From the NCBI GenBank assembly GCA_019749805.1, contig JAIEPH010000062.1:1-64000 (forward strand): a stretch of DNA of 64,000 nucleotides, in the 5' to 3' direction. The stretch comes from Mycobacteriaceae bacterium. GTDB lineage: Bacteria; Actinomycetota; Actinomycetes; Mycobacteriales; Mycobacteriaceae. Both the position numbers and the translations under genes were made by a program. This document shows, piece after piece, positions 1 to 9,200 of the stretch. Each line of letters starts with the position of its first letter. Within the stretch, counting starts at the first letter, position 1. The notes under the pieces were generated by a model. That model saw nothing but the letters and a program-made list of their open reading frames with translations, did not search any database and was not told the DNA's origin.

Positions 1-79
1 ATGGCTCATCGGGCCACCGGATTACGAACCGATCGACAACCCACACGAACCCGGCGGGCCAGAACCCAACGCCGCCTGA
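1..79 (+). CDS. 3' end of an unidentified gene (partial)
   Basis: Frame 2 of the plus strand is open from the window edge to a TGA at 77-79. It encodes a C-terminal tail of about 25 residues rich in Pro, Gly and acidic residues (it contains GPPDYEPIDNPHEPGG). The composition looks like a real protein tail. It ends 8 bases before the stop of the convergent oxidoreductase gene, as expected for two genes meeting tail to tail. No function can be given from the tail alone, and a chance open frame is possible over such a short length. Confidence 0.4.
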   Translation, partial: WLIGPPDYEPIDNPHEPGGPEPNAA

Positions 80-87
80 ACGTTGGG

Positions 88-948
88 CTAGTTCAGCGCG
101 GCGGCCAGTCGGCGCCACTGATCGCGGGGGAATTCCCTGGGATCGGCGGTCAGCACCTGCACGCAGACATGGTCAGCGCCCGCGGAGAGATGCTCGTTCA
201 CCCTGCCGAGCACAGACGCCTCGTCGCCCCACGCGATGATCGCGTCGAACAGCCGATCGCTGACCGACGTCAAGTCCTCCTGGGTGAAGCCGGAGCGCAG
301 CAGGTTGTTGGCATAATTCGGCAGCGCCAAATACGAACGCAGCCAATCCGTTCCGAGCGTCCGTGCCTCGTCCCTGTCCTCGGTGAGCAGTACCGTCTGC
401 TCGGGCAGCAGCAGCGGGCCTTTACCGAGATGTTCACGGGCGTAGCGGGTGTGGTCCGGCGTCACCAGATACGGATGAGCGCCGCGGGCTCGTGTCGCAG
501 ACAGTTCGAGCATCTTCGGACCCAGCGCGGCGAGCACCCGGTTCGCGACGGGCACCGGGTTGTCGGTCGCGTCGATCGCATCCAGGTAGGCCCGCGTCGC
601 GGCGAGCGGCTTCTTGTAGAGGCCCGGTTCCTTGGAATCGATGAGTGGGGCGTGGCTCACGCCGATGCCGAGCAGAAAGCGGTCACCATGTTGAGCTGTC
701 AACTCTGCATACCTGGCCGCCACGTCCGCGGGCTCGTGCATCCACAGGTTCAGGATCCCGGTGGCGATCACGACGCTCTTGGTCGTCGCCAGCAGATTGC
801 TCACCGAGTCGAGCACGGGACCGCCCACGTCCGGGATCCACAGCGCGGTGAATCCGAGGTCCTCGAGCTCGGCCGCGGCCTCGGCAGCCTCTCCGGCGTC
901 GCCGTAGCGCAACTGAGAACTCCACACGCCGACGCCTGCCAGATCCAT
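88..948 (-). CDS. LLM class F420-dependent oxidoreductase
   Basis: 286-residue protein of the luciferase-like monooxygenase superfamily, the TIM-barrel enzymes that in mycobacteria often use coenzyme F420. It opens with a beta strand reading GVGVWSSQLRYGD and continues with the family pattern LEDLGFTALWIPD, TGILNLW and DRFLLGIGVSHAPL. The start is set at the ATG at 948, which has AAAGGA 7 bases upstream; the frame stays open to 1125, but that extension is Arg/His rich and unlike the family. It is transcribed away from the mycobactin operon, and the shared 949-1249 spacer holds the iron boxes, so iron could influence it, but nothing proves that. The substrate is unknown. Confidence 0.85.
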   Translation of the reverse strand: MDLAGVGVWSSQLRYGDAGEAAEAAAELEDLGFTALWIPDVGGPVLDSVSNLLATTKSVVIATGILNLWMHEPADVAARYAELTAQHGDRFLLGIGVSHAPLIDSKEPGLYKKPLAATRAYLDAIDATDNPVPVANRVLAALGPKMLELSATRARGAHPYLVTPDHTRYAREHLGKGPLLLPEQTVLLTEDRDEARTLGTDWLRSYLALPNYANNLLRSGFTQEDLTSVSDRLFDAIIAWGDEASVLGRVNEHLSAGADHVCVQVLTADPREFPRDQWRRLAAALN

Positions 949-1125
949 CCGTTGATCCTTTCCCGGGGCAACTAGCCACACGCTACCGTCGGCGCGCGGC
1001 CACCCATCGTCGGGGCTGCGGACGCACGCCACGTGTCTGCCCAGGTGGCGAGCCATCCTCCGCGGGTGAACGTGGTCGAGCTCATCCGGTCGCACCCCGG
1101 ACGTACGAGTCTCCGGAATGTTCAA

Positions 1126-1163
1126 TTAGGGTAACCTCACCAACTTAGGACAGCCTGCACTAA
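1126..1163. promoter_or_regulatory. two abutting IdeR-type iron boxes
   Basis: Two 19-bp sites lie end to end: TTAGGGTAACCTCACCAAC (1126-1144) and TTAGGACAGCCTGCACTAA (1145-1163). Against the mycobacterial IdeR consensus TTAGGTTAGSCTAACCTAA they match at about 13 and 14 of 19 positions. They lie 87 to 124 bases before the ATG chosen for the thioesterase. IdeR with Fe2+ represses siderophore genes in mycobacteria, so this is the expected control point for the mbt operon. The rest of the 949-1249 spacer shows no convincing gene apart from a possible 24-codon leader at 1183-1257. Confidence 0.75.
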
Positions 1164-1249
1164 TTCATGCTGGGAGGGTTTCGTGGGTTCTCGCTGCGGT
1201 GCTGCAGGCCGTCCCGAACGACCCACTGAAAACCATCGCCGAGCCGCCG

Positions 1250-1996
1250 ATGATTGACGAACAGAGCCAACTGACCTTCCAGCCCTGGATCAAGCGATCC
1301 CCGGGTCGGAAGAGCGACGGCGCGACCGTGGTGTTTCCCCACGCAGGCGGCGCCGCCGCGGCGTACCGGGCCTTCGCCGCGGCGTTGGCTGCCGGCGGCG
1401 CCGACGTGTACGTCGTGCAGTACCCCCAGCGAGCGGATCGGCTCACTCACCCCGCCCCGGACACCGTCGAGGAATTGGCCGCCCAGCTCTTCGGCGCCGG
1501 CGAATGGACGCGACTCGGGCCGATCAAACTGTTCGGCCACTGCATGGGCACGGTGATCGCGTTCGAGTTCGCTCGCGTCGCCGAAGCCAAGGGCGCCGAC
1601 GTGAGCAGCCTCTGGGTATCGGCGAGTCAGGCCCCCTGCACGATCGCCACCTCGCCACGGCTACCCACCGCCGAGGCCGAGGTGATTGCGAACATGGTCG
1701 ACCTAGGCGGCACCGATGAGCGGCTGCTCGCCGACGACGATTTCGTCGACCTGCTCGTCCGCGCCGTGCGCGCCGACTACCTGGCGTTCAACCGTTACGC
1801 GTGCGCCGACGATGTCCAACTGCGCGCCGACATCCACACCATCGGCGGCCGCAACGACCATCGGGTGAGCGAGGACATGCTGCGCCGCTGGACCACACAC
1901 GCCGGCGGGGCGTTCACACTGTCGCTTTTCGATGGTGGGCACTTCTACATCAACGACCATCTCGACGCCGTCGCGGAGCTCGTCAATGACGTCTAG
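1250..1996 (+). CDS. mbtT: type II thioesterase of mycobactin synthesis (MbtT-like)
   Basis: 248-residue alpha/beta hydrolase of the type II thioesterase family that removes stalled or wrong acyl groups from NRPS/PKS carrier domains. It shows the VVFPHAGGAAAAYR oxyanion-region motif, the nucleophile elbow GHCMG at residues 96-100, an Asp in GGRNDHRV and the catalytic His in DGGHFYIND. The nucleophile is Cys (TGC at 1541-1543) where the family normally has Ser. The ATG at 1250 is preferred because the core fold begins a few residues later; an in-frame GTG at 1199 is possible, and neither has a strong ribosome site. First gene of the mbt operon; its end overlaps mbtC by 11 bases. The name follows family and position, not a proven ortholog. 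Confidence 0.85.
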   Translation: MIDEQSQLTFQPWIKRSPGRKSDGATVVFPHAGGAAAAYRAFAAALAAGGADVYVVQYPQRADRLTHPAPDTVEELAAQLFGAGEWTRLGPIKLFGHCMGTVIAFEFARVAEAKGADVSSLWVSASQAPCTIATSPRLPTAEAEVIANMVDLGGTDERLLADDDFVDLLVRAVRADYLAFNRYACADDVQLRADIHTIGGRNDHRVSEDMLRRWTTHAGGAFTLSLFDGGHFYINDHLDAVAELVNDV

Positions 1997-3290
1997 CGAC
2001 GCGGACGCCATCGTCATCGCCGGGATGGCGATCGAGGCGCCCGGCGGCATCGATACCGCGGAGGCCTACTGGTCGTTGCTGTCCGAGCGACGCGAGGCGT
2101 TGAGCCCGTTTCCGCGGGACCGCGGCTGGCCAGTGCGCAAGGTGCTCGACGGGTCACACCGCGATGGGTTCAAGCCGATACACGATCTCGGCGGATTCCT
2201 CTCCGGTGGCGCGACTTTCGACGCCGAATTCTTCGGGATCTCGCCACGTGAGGCAATCGCGATGGACCCGCAGCAACGCGTCGCGTTGCGGGTGGCCTGG
2301 CGTGCACTCGAGAACACCGGGATCAACCCCGACGATCTCGTCGGTCACGATGTGGGCTGCTACATCGGTGCGTCGACAATGGGCTACGGTCCCGATCTCG
2401 CCGAGTTCACCACCCTCACGGGTCATTTGATGGCGGGTACCGCCCTCGGGCCTGTTTCGGGCCGGATCGCCTACACGCTCGGGCTGGCCGGACCCGCAAT
2501 GACGATCGATACCTCATGCTCTTCGACATTGACCGCAATCCATCTTGCCGCGCAGGCGATTCGGTCAGGGGATTGCGACATGGCGATCGCCGGCGGGGTC
2601 TGTGTGATGGGGTCACCGGGATTCTTCGTCGAGTTCTCCAAGCAGCACGCGCTGTCCGACGACGGTCACTGCCGCCCGTACAGCGCGCAGGCAAGCGGCA
2701 CCGTGTGGGCCGAAGGCGCGGCGATGTTCGTGCTGCAGCGACGTTCCGCCGCACTGCGCGACGGGCACCACGTGCTCGGCGAACTTCGAGCGACATGTCT
2801 CAACCAGGACGGTCGCTCCGTCGGGTTGACGGCTCCGAGTGGTCCCGCGCAGGCGCGGCTGTTTCAACGTGCGCTGCGACAAGCCGGAGTCCGTGCCGAA
2901 CAGGTCGGCATGGTCGAAGGTCACGGCACCGCAACCCGACTCGGCGACCGCACCGAACTCACCTCCTTGGCCCAGACCTACGGGGCTACCGAACCTGGCC
3001 GCGGCGCACTGCTCGGATCAGTGAAGTCGAACATCGGCCACACCCAGGCCGCTGCGGGCGGGCTCGGCCTGGCCAAAGTGCTCATCGCCGCTGCGCGCGC
3101 AGCCGTGCCTGCGAGCCTGCACACTGCCGAGGCAAGTCGCGAAATCGATTGGGAAAAGCAAGGTCTGCGACTGGCAACCGAACTCACACCGTGGCCCGCG
3201 ACGGATGGGCACCGGTTGGCCGCGGTGACGGCGTTCGGGATGAGCGGCACCAACGCGCACGTCATCGTCTCCGTACCGGAAGCCGCGTGA
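1986..3290 (+). CDS. mbtC: mycobactin polyketide synthase MbtC (stand-alone ketosynthase)
   Basis: 434-residue beta-ketoacyl synthase, close to the roughly 444 residues of M. tuberculosis MbtC. The catalytic Cys lies in DTSCSS (about residue 178), with the two active-site His in VEGHGTATRLGD (about 313) and KSNIGH (about 352). No acyltransferase or carrier domain is present. Those are on MbtD, so the pair works as a split PKS module that adds the short acyl linker of mycobactin. The ATG at 1986 matches the N-terminus VIAGMAIEAPGG of the family; the longer open frame to 1932 only adds low-complexity Ser/Thr. It overlaps the thioesterase by 11 bases and mbtD by one base (TGATG), so translation is probably coupled. 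Confidence 0.95.
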   Translation: MTSSDADAIVIAGMAIEAPGGIDTAEAYWSLLSERREALSPFPRDRGWPVRKVLDGSHRDGFKPIHDLGGFLSGGATFDAEFFGISPREAIAMDPQQRVALRVAWRALENTGINPDDLVGHDVGCYIGASTMGYGPDLAEFTTLTGHLMAGTALGPVSGRIAYTLGLAGPAMTIDTSCSSTLTAIHLAAQAIRSGDCDMAIAGGVCVMGSPGFFVEFSKQHALSDDGHCRPYSAQASGTVWAEGAAMFVLQRRSAALRDGHHVLGELRATCLNQDGRSVGLTAPSGPAQARLFQRALRQAGVRAEQVGMVEGHGTATRLGDRTELTSLAQTYGATEPGRGALLGSVKSNIGHTQAAAGGLGLAKVLIAAARAAVPASLHTAEASREIDWEKQGLRLATELTPWPATDGHRLAAVTAFGMSGTNAHVIVSVPEAA

Positions 3291-6265
3291 TGCCCACCAA
3301 CGGATTTCCCGACGGCCGCGTGCCCGTTGTCCTCAGTGCTCACGCCGAGGAACTTCTCGCCGCCGATGCCGACGCGATCCTTCGGTACCTGCGCCCCGGC
3401 ACGGACCTCTCGGCCGTCGCGGCCACGCTGTTGCGCACGCGCAGGCTGCGGCGGCACCGCGCCGTCGTCCGCGCGGCGAGCATCGCCGAATTGATCGACG
3501 GCCTGCAGGCGCTCAGCGCCGGAAACGAACACCCGATGGTGGCGACATCGTCGGAGACAAGCACCGGTAAAACGGTTTTCGTCTTTCCCGGCCAGGGCAA
3601 CCAATGGCCGTCGATGGGAGCCGATGCTTACGATCGGTCACTTGTGTACCGCGCCCAGGTGGATGAATGCGCGGCGGCATTCGCCGCCGCCGGCCACCTT
3701 TCGCCGCTGCCGTACCTCACCGCGCACACCGGTGCTGGTGACTGGTCGCAGGTCGAGATCCAGGGCGCGCAGTTCGTCCACGCCGTGGGTCTGGCTCACA
3801 TCTGGCAATCCTGCGGAGTGACACCCGGCATCACGGTCGGCCACAGCCTGGGTGAAGTGGCAGCGGCATACGTCGCTGGGCGGATGACCCTCATCGATGC
3901 GGTCGCCGTGGTCATCGCGCGTGCGAAAGCGGTCGACCGCCTGCAGGGTGACTATCGGATGGCCGCGCTGGGGATTTCGGTCGGGGAGGCCGAGCACCTG
4001 ATCGCCACTGTCGAAGGCTGGCTCGAGGTGTCGGCGGTCAACTCGAGGTCGTCGGTCGTCGTCTCGGGTCAGCGCGATGCCGTCACCGCACTGGTGGCCA
4101 CCGCATCGGATCGGGGTCTGTTCGCCCGCGAGCTCGGCGTGAATTATCCGGGCCACACCACCGCGCTGGAGGCGCTGCACGACGACCTGTCGGCTCTCTT
4201 GCCCAAGGGGCAGTTCGGCAATGCACCAGTGCAATTCATCGGGTCGGCCACCGGTCAAGCCGTGCCGACAGGGACGGATTACGCGCACTACTGGTACCGC
4301 AATCTGCGCGATACGGTGCGTTTCGACCGCGCCGTCGACGCGGCTCGCACTCAGGGCGGAGCCCAATTCGTCGAAATGTCGGCGCACGCGTCGCTGCTAT
4401 TCGCACTGGAAGATCTGACCGGCGACGGGCCTGAGCTCTCGCTCATCGTCGGATCTGGTCGACGCGACGAACCGCTCGTCGACACCTTGTCGGCCGGCAT
4501 CGCCGCCCTCGCGGTCGCCGACCCAGGGTTCAAATGGTCCGGCTGGGCCGACACGGAGACGCCAGTGCTGCAGGGCTTTCCCAATGCGCCGATGCTTGAG
4601 GTACACGTATGGGCCGAACCCGAACCGCTTGCACCCGTGTTCGGGGTGACCGTTTCGAGCGAGACGTGGAAGCAGAGCGCCGTATTCGCCGCAAAGGGTG
4701 CGCGCAGGCGAATCGCAGTGGTCGACCTCGCCGGTCCCGGCAGTGCGCTCTCGGCGCAGCTGAGGACTGCCATCGAGCGGCATGGTGATGCGGAACCGGC
4801 CGAACCGCGTGAGGCCGATCTCGTCCTCGCGATCGCCCCGCTGCTCGACCATCCCGATGCCGAGGTGGCCGCACAGCAGATCGGCCGACTGGTGGGAGAC
4901 GGTCTTTTCGACTACGCCGACGCCGGGGGAGCGACCGGTTGTGACGTGTGGCTGGTGACAGTCGGCGGTGAACACGTGCTTCTCGATGAGCCCGTTGCGC
5001 TACCGGCGCAGGCGGCACTGGCCGCGATGCACCGCAGCATCGGTTACGAACGTCCCGACCAAGCGTTCCGCCATCTGGATCTGCCGTCCTGGGAGATCGA
5101 CGACGCCACCGCGACGGCGGTCATCGACGCCGCGCGCGGCAGTGTGCACGAAGGAGCGGTCCGCGAGAGCGCCGCCGGACCTGCCCTTTTCGTCCGCACA
5201 CTATCCGAGTCGGAGGCTCCCGCGCAGGACTGGACGCTCGACGACGGGCTGCTCGAGAACGTGGTCATCACCGGTGGCAGTGGGGCGGTCGGCCTGCACT
5301 TTGCGCGCTACCTCGCCGAGCAGGGCGCTCGCCGCATCGTCTTGCTGAGCCGAACGGGCTTCGATGCGCCGACCGTGGCCGAACTGACGGGCGTCGCTGG
5401 TTTCCGCGGCATCGAGATCGTCGCCCCACCGTGTGATCTGCGCTCCGCCGAACAGGTATCGGCCGTCGCGCGTGAGCACGGTGGCAGTGGTGCGTCGCTC
5501 CTGATCCACGCGGCGGGGGCTGCGAGCTTCGACGACTTCGCAAATATCTCCTCGGAGTCCTTCTCCGATACCGCGGCGGCCAAGATCGGCGGCTTCGCGC
5601 GTATGACCGACCTGTGGCCGCTGCGTTCGGATACGCGGATCCTGGTGTGCTCCTCGGTGTCCGGCGTGTGGGGCGGCCGCGGCCACGCCGCGTACGCGGC
5701 TGCCAACCGGATGCTCGACGTGATGGCCGGTCAGTTGCGGGCCAAGGGCCAGCATTGCGTCGCCCTGCGATACGGGCTATGGCGCACGGATCCCGGCCGT
5801 GACAGCGGTATCACGGCTCGTGCCGGCGTGAGCGCCATCGAGCGCTCGGGACTACTGCCGATGGCGCCCGGGTCTGCGGTCGCCGCCAGCCTGCGTGAGC
5901 ACGAAGCCGATCCGATGATCGTGGCCGCCGACCCCGACCGGCTGCGAAAGTTCCTCGACAGCCAGACCGTCGAGCAATCCGGCGCGACCTTCCCCTCGGA
6001 CAGCACCCCCAGCGGCGACGTGCCGACCAGGGTCATCGCCGAAGTGGCTGCGGTGCTCGGCATCGCCGCCGCGACGATCGACCGCCAGACATCCCTGCTC
6101 GACCTCGGCTTGGATTCACTGCTCGCCCTTGATCTGCGCAAGCGGTTGCGGCGGGTGACCGGTGCATCGGTGGCGCTGGGCGCCCTGCTCGGCGGAATCA
6201 CCAGCGCCGAACTCATCGCCGAACTCGACACCCGATCACAGAAGGTGGAAACGACGCGTGACTGA
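3290..6265 (+). CDS. mbtD: mycobactin polyketide synthase MbtD (AT-KR-ACP)
   Basis: 991-residue PKS subunit; M. tuberculosis MbtD is about 1004. Domain order: an N-terminal linker, an acyltransferase with FPGQGNQW (about 99-106) and GHSLGE with Ser186, a ketoreductase with the NADPH loop VVITGGSGAVGL (about 658), and a carrier domain with DLGLDS, where Ser943 takes phosphopantetheine. There is no ketosynthase, which MbtC supplies in trans. The ATG at 3290 overlaps the mbtC stop as TGATG. The open frame runs back to 2516, but that part is an Arg-rich shadow of mbtC. The end overlaps the mbtE start by 8 bases. Confidence 0.95.
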   Translation: MPTNGFPDGRVPVVLSAHAEELLAADADAILRYLRPGTDLSAVAATLLRTRRLRRHRAVVRAASIAELIDGLQALSAGNEHPMVATSSETSTGKTVFVFPGQGNQWPSMGADAYDRSLVYRAQVDECAAAFAAAGHLSPLPYLTAHTGAGDWSQVEIQGAQFVHAVGLAHIWQSCGVTPGITVGHSLGEVAAAYVAGRMTLIDAVAVVIARAKAVDRLQGDYRMAALGISVGEAEHLIATVEGWLEVSAVNSRSSVVVSGQRDAVTALVATASDRGLFARELGVNYPGHTTALEALHDDLSALLPKGQFGNAPVQFIGSATGQAVPTGTDYAHYWYRNLRDTVRFDRAVDAARTQGGAQFVEMSAHASLLFALEDLTGDGPELSLIVGSGRRDEPLVDTLSAGIAALAVADPGFKWSGWADTETPVLQGFPNAPMLEVHVWAEPEPLAPVFGVTVSSETWKQSAVFAAKGARRRIAVVDLAGPGSALSAQLRTAIERHGDAEPAEPREADLVLAIAPLLDHPDAEVAAQQIGRLVGDGLFDYADAGGATGCDVWLVTVGGEHVLLDEPVALPAQAALAAMHRSIGYERPDQAFRHLDLPSWEIDDATATAVIDAARGSVHEGAVRESAAGPALFVRTLSESEAPAQDWTLDDGLLENVVITGGSGAVGLHFARYLAEQGARRIVLLSRTGFDAPTVAELTGVAGFRGIEIVAPPCDLRSAEQVSAVAREHGGSGASLLIHAAGAASFDDFANISSESFSDTAAAKIGGFARMTDLWPLRSDTRILVCSSVSGVWGGRGHAAYAAANRMLDVMAGQLRAKGQHCVALRYGLWRTDPGRDSGITARAGVSAIERSGLLPMAPGSAVAASLREHEADPMIVAADPDRLRKFLDSQTVEQSGATFPSDSTPSGDVPTRVIAEVAAVLGIAAATIDRQTSLLDLGLDSLLALDLRKRLRRVTGASVALGALLGGITSAELIAELDTRSQKVETTRD

Positions 6266-9200
6266 TATCGCCGATATTCGCGAGCACGCCGATGAGCGCC
6301 GGCTGGAACTGTTGCGGCGCAGGCTTTCCGAGAGGGGCCTGCGGTCGGGCGAGCACATGCCCGCCGAGCCGACGGATGCCGAACTGTCCGACGGGCAGCG
6401 GCGGATGTGGTTCGTTCAGATGGCCGACCCCACCGGCGCGATCCTCAACATTTGCCTGTCCTATCGGATCAGGGGCGCACTGGACGTCGCGCGGCTACGC
6501 GACAGCGTGAACGCGGTCGCCGCGCGGCATGCGCTGCTGCGCACCACCTACAGCGCGGATACCGACGGCGAGCCGCGGCCGACCGTCCATGACGACCTGA
6601 TGCCGGGCTGGTCGGCGCACGACCTGTCCGAGCTGTCCGAGCACTCCAGCAGGTTGCGGCTGGAAGTGCTGGCGCAGCGCGAATTCAGCGCACCCTTCGA
6701 CCTGAGTTCCGATTCACCGCTGCGCCTGACGGTCGTGCGCACCGGCGCCGACGAACACGTCATGCTGCTCGTCGCGCACCACATCGCGTGGGACGACGGC
6801 TGCTGGCAGGTGTTCTTCGCCGACCTCACCCGTGCGTACAACGGCGAGCGGCTCGCCGCGCCGACACCGGTCCCAGCGCCGGTATCGGGTGCCATCGACG
6901 CCGATCTCGAGTACTGGCGCAACGTGATGGCCAATCCGCCGGAACCGCTGGAGTTGCCCGGCCCCAACGGATCTGCGATCCCGACGAACTACCGTTCGCA
7001 GCGCACCACGCTGCGGCTGCCCGACGCGACCGTGGAGCGCGTGACCGCCGTGGCCAAGGAGTCTGGTGCCACCCCGTACATGGTGCTGCTGGCCGCATTC
7101 GGTGTGCTGATCCACCGCTACACCCACTCCCACGACTTGCTCGTCGCCGCGCCGGTGCTCAACAGGACCGCCGACCTCGACGATGTCATCGGGTACTACG
7201 GCAACACGGTCGCGATGCGGCTGCGGCTACAACGGGGTCAGACCTTCCGTGAGGCGATTGCCGACGCCCGGGACACCGCAGTCGGTGCCTTCGCCCATCA
7301 GCGGGTCAACCTGGACCGAGTGGTCGCCGAGATCAACCCCGACCGCCGTCACGGTGTGGAGCGCATGACGCGGGTGACGTTCGGGGCGCGTGGCGCCGAC
7401 GGTCACGGCTTCAATCCCGACGGAATCACTTGTGAGCGAGCCGAGTTGCGCGGCCAGTTCACGCAGCTGCCGTTCGGTTTCATGGTCGAGTTCGACGGTG
7501 CGGGTATCGAGGTCGAGGCCGAATACCTCGTCGAGGTCATCGACGCCGGACTGGCCCGGCAGCTGCTCGAGCACTACGTGGTGCTGCTCGACAGCGCACT
7601 GGCCAACCCCGAGATACCGATCAGCGATCTCGACCTGATGGGACCCGCGTACTCCGACTGGCTGCGCAAGGTCTCTGCCGGTGAAGAATTCAACGCCCCG
7701 GCAACGACATTGGTCGCGTTGGTGGAGGCGCAGTCCGCGCGGACCCCGGACGCGACCGCCGTGGTCTACGAGGGACGCCACTACACCTATCGGGAGATCA
7801 ACGAATCGGCGAACCGCTTCGCACACTGGCTGATCGAACAGGGGATCGGCACCGAGGACCGCGTCGCCGTGCTGCTGGATCGGTCCCCGGAACTGGTGAT
7901 CACCGCTCTCGGGGTGATCAAGGCCGGCGCGGTCTACCTTCCCGTCGATCCGACCTATCCCGAGGACCGGCTGACCTTCATCCTGTCCGACTCCGATCCG
8001 AAACTCGTACTGCGCGAGGCCCTGGGCGGGCTCGACGGCCACCCGGTGTCGAACCCGACCGACGCCGACCGGATCCGTCCGCTCGGACCCGAGAGCACCG
8101 CCTACCTGATCTATACGTCGGGCTCCACCGGGCTGCCCAAGGGTGTGCCCGTCCCGCATCGACCGGTCGCCGAATACTTCGTCTGGTTTAAGGGCGACTA
8201 CCAAATCGACGAGCGTGAGCGGCTGCTTCAGGTCGCCTCGCCGAGCTTCGACGTGTCTATCGGCGAAATCTTCGGGATGCTGGCATGCGGTGGACGACTG
8301 GTGGTTCCGCGTCCGGATGGTCTCCGCGACGTCGGCTATCTCACCGATCTGCTGCACGACGAAGGCATCACGTCGATGCACCTCGTTCCGTCGCTGCTGG
8401 GTTTGTTGATGTCGCTGCCGGGCGTGAACCAGTGGCGCACCCTGCAACGGGTGCCGATCGGCGGCGAAGCGCTGCCCGGTGAGCTCGCCGACAAGTTCCA
8501 CGGCACCTTCGACGCGCTGCTGCACAACTTTTACGGCCCCACCGAGACGGTGATCAACGCCAGCCGATACAAGGTGGAGGGCAAGCAGGGCACGCGCATC
8601 GTGCCGATCGGCACGCCGAAGATCAATACCCAGATTCACCTGCTCGACGATGCGCTGAAGCCGGTCCCGGCCGGCGTGATCGGCGAGATCTACATCGGTG
8701 GAACGCATGTGGCACGGGGTTATCACCAGCGGCCCGGGTTGACCGCCGAGCGGTTCGTCGCCGATCCGTTCACCCCCGGCGCCAGGCTGTACCGGTCCGG
8801 CGACCTGGCCCGCCGCAACGCCGACGGGGACATCGAATTCGTCGGCAGGGCAGACGAACAGGTGAAGATCCGCGGCTTCCGGATCGAACTCGGAGAGGTC
8901 GCCGCCGCGATCTCCGTCGACCCCAGCGTGGGTCAAGCGGTGGTCGTGGTCAGTGAGCTGCCGAACCTCGGTAAAAGCCTCGTCGGGTACCTCACGCCCG
9001 CCGACACATCTGCCGGAGCCGCCGACGACGTCGACATCGAGCGCATCCGCGCTCGGGTCGCAGCGGCACTGCCGGACTACATGACGCCGGCGGCATACGT
9101 CGTGATCGACGAAATCCCGATCACCGCGCACGGCAAGATCGACCGCGCCGCGCTCCCGGAACCTGACGTGGACTCCTGGGCCGGCGCGGGTGCCGAATAC

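Noticed and set aside
2516..3289. Extended N-terminus of MbtD inside mbtC
   Set aside because: Arg-rich shadow of the ketosynthase; the TGATG overlap at 3290 gives the family N-terminus.
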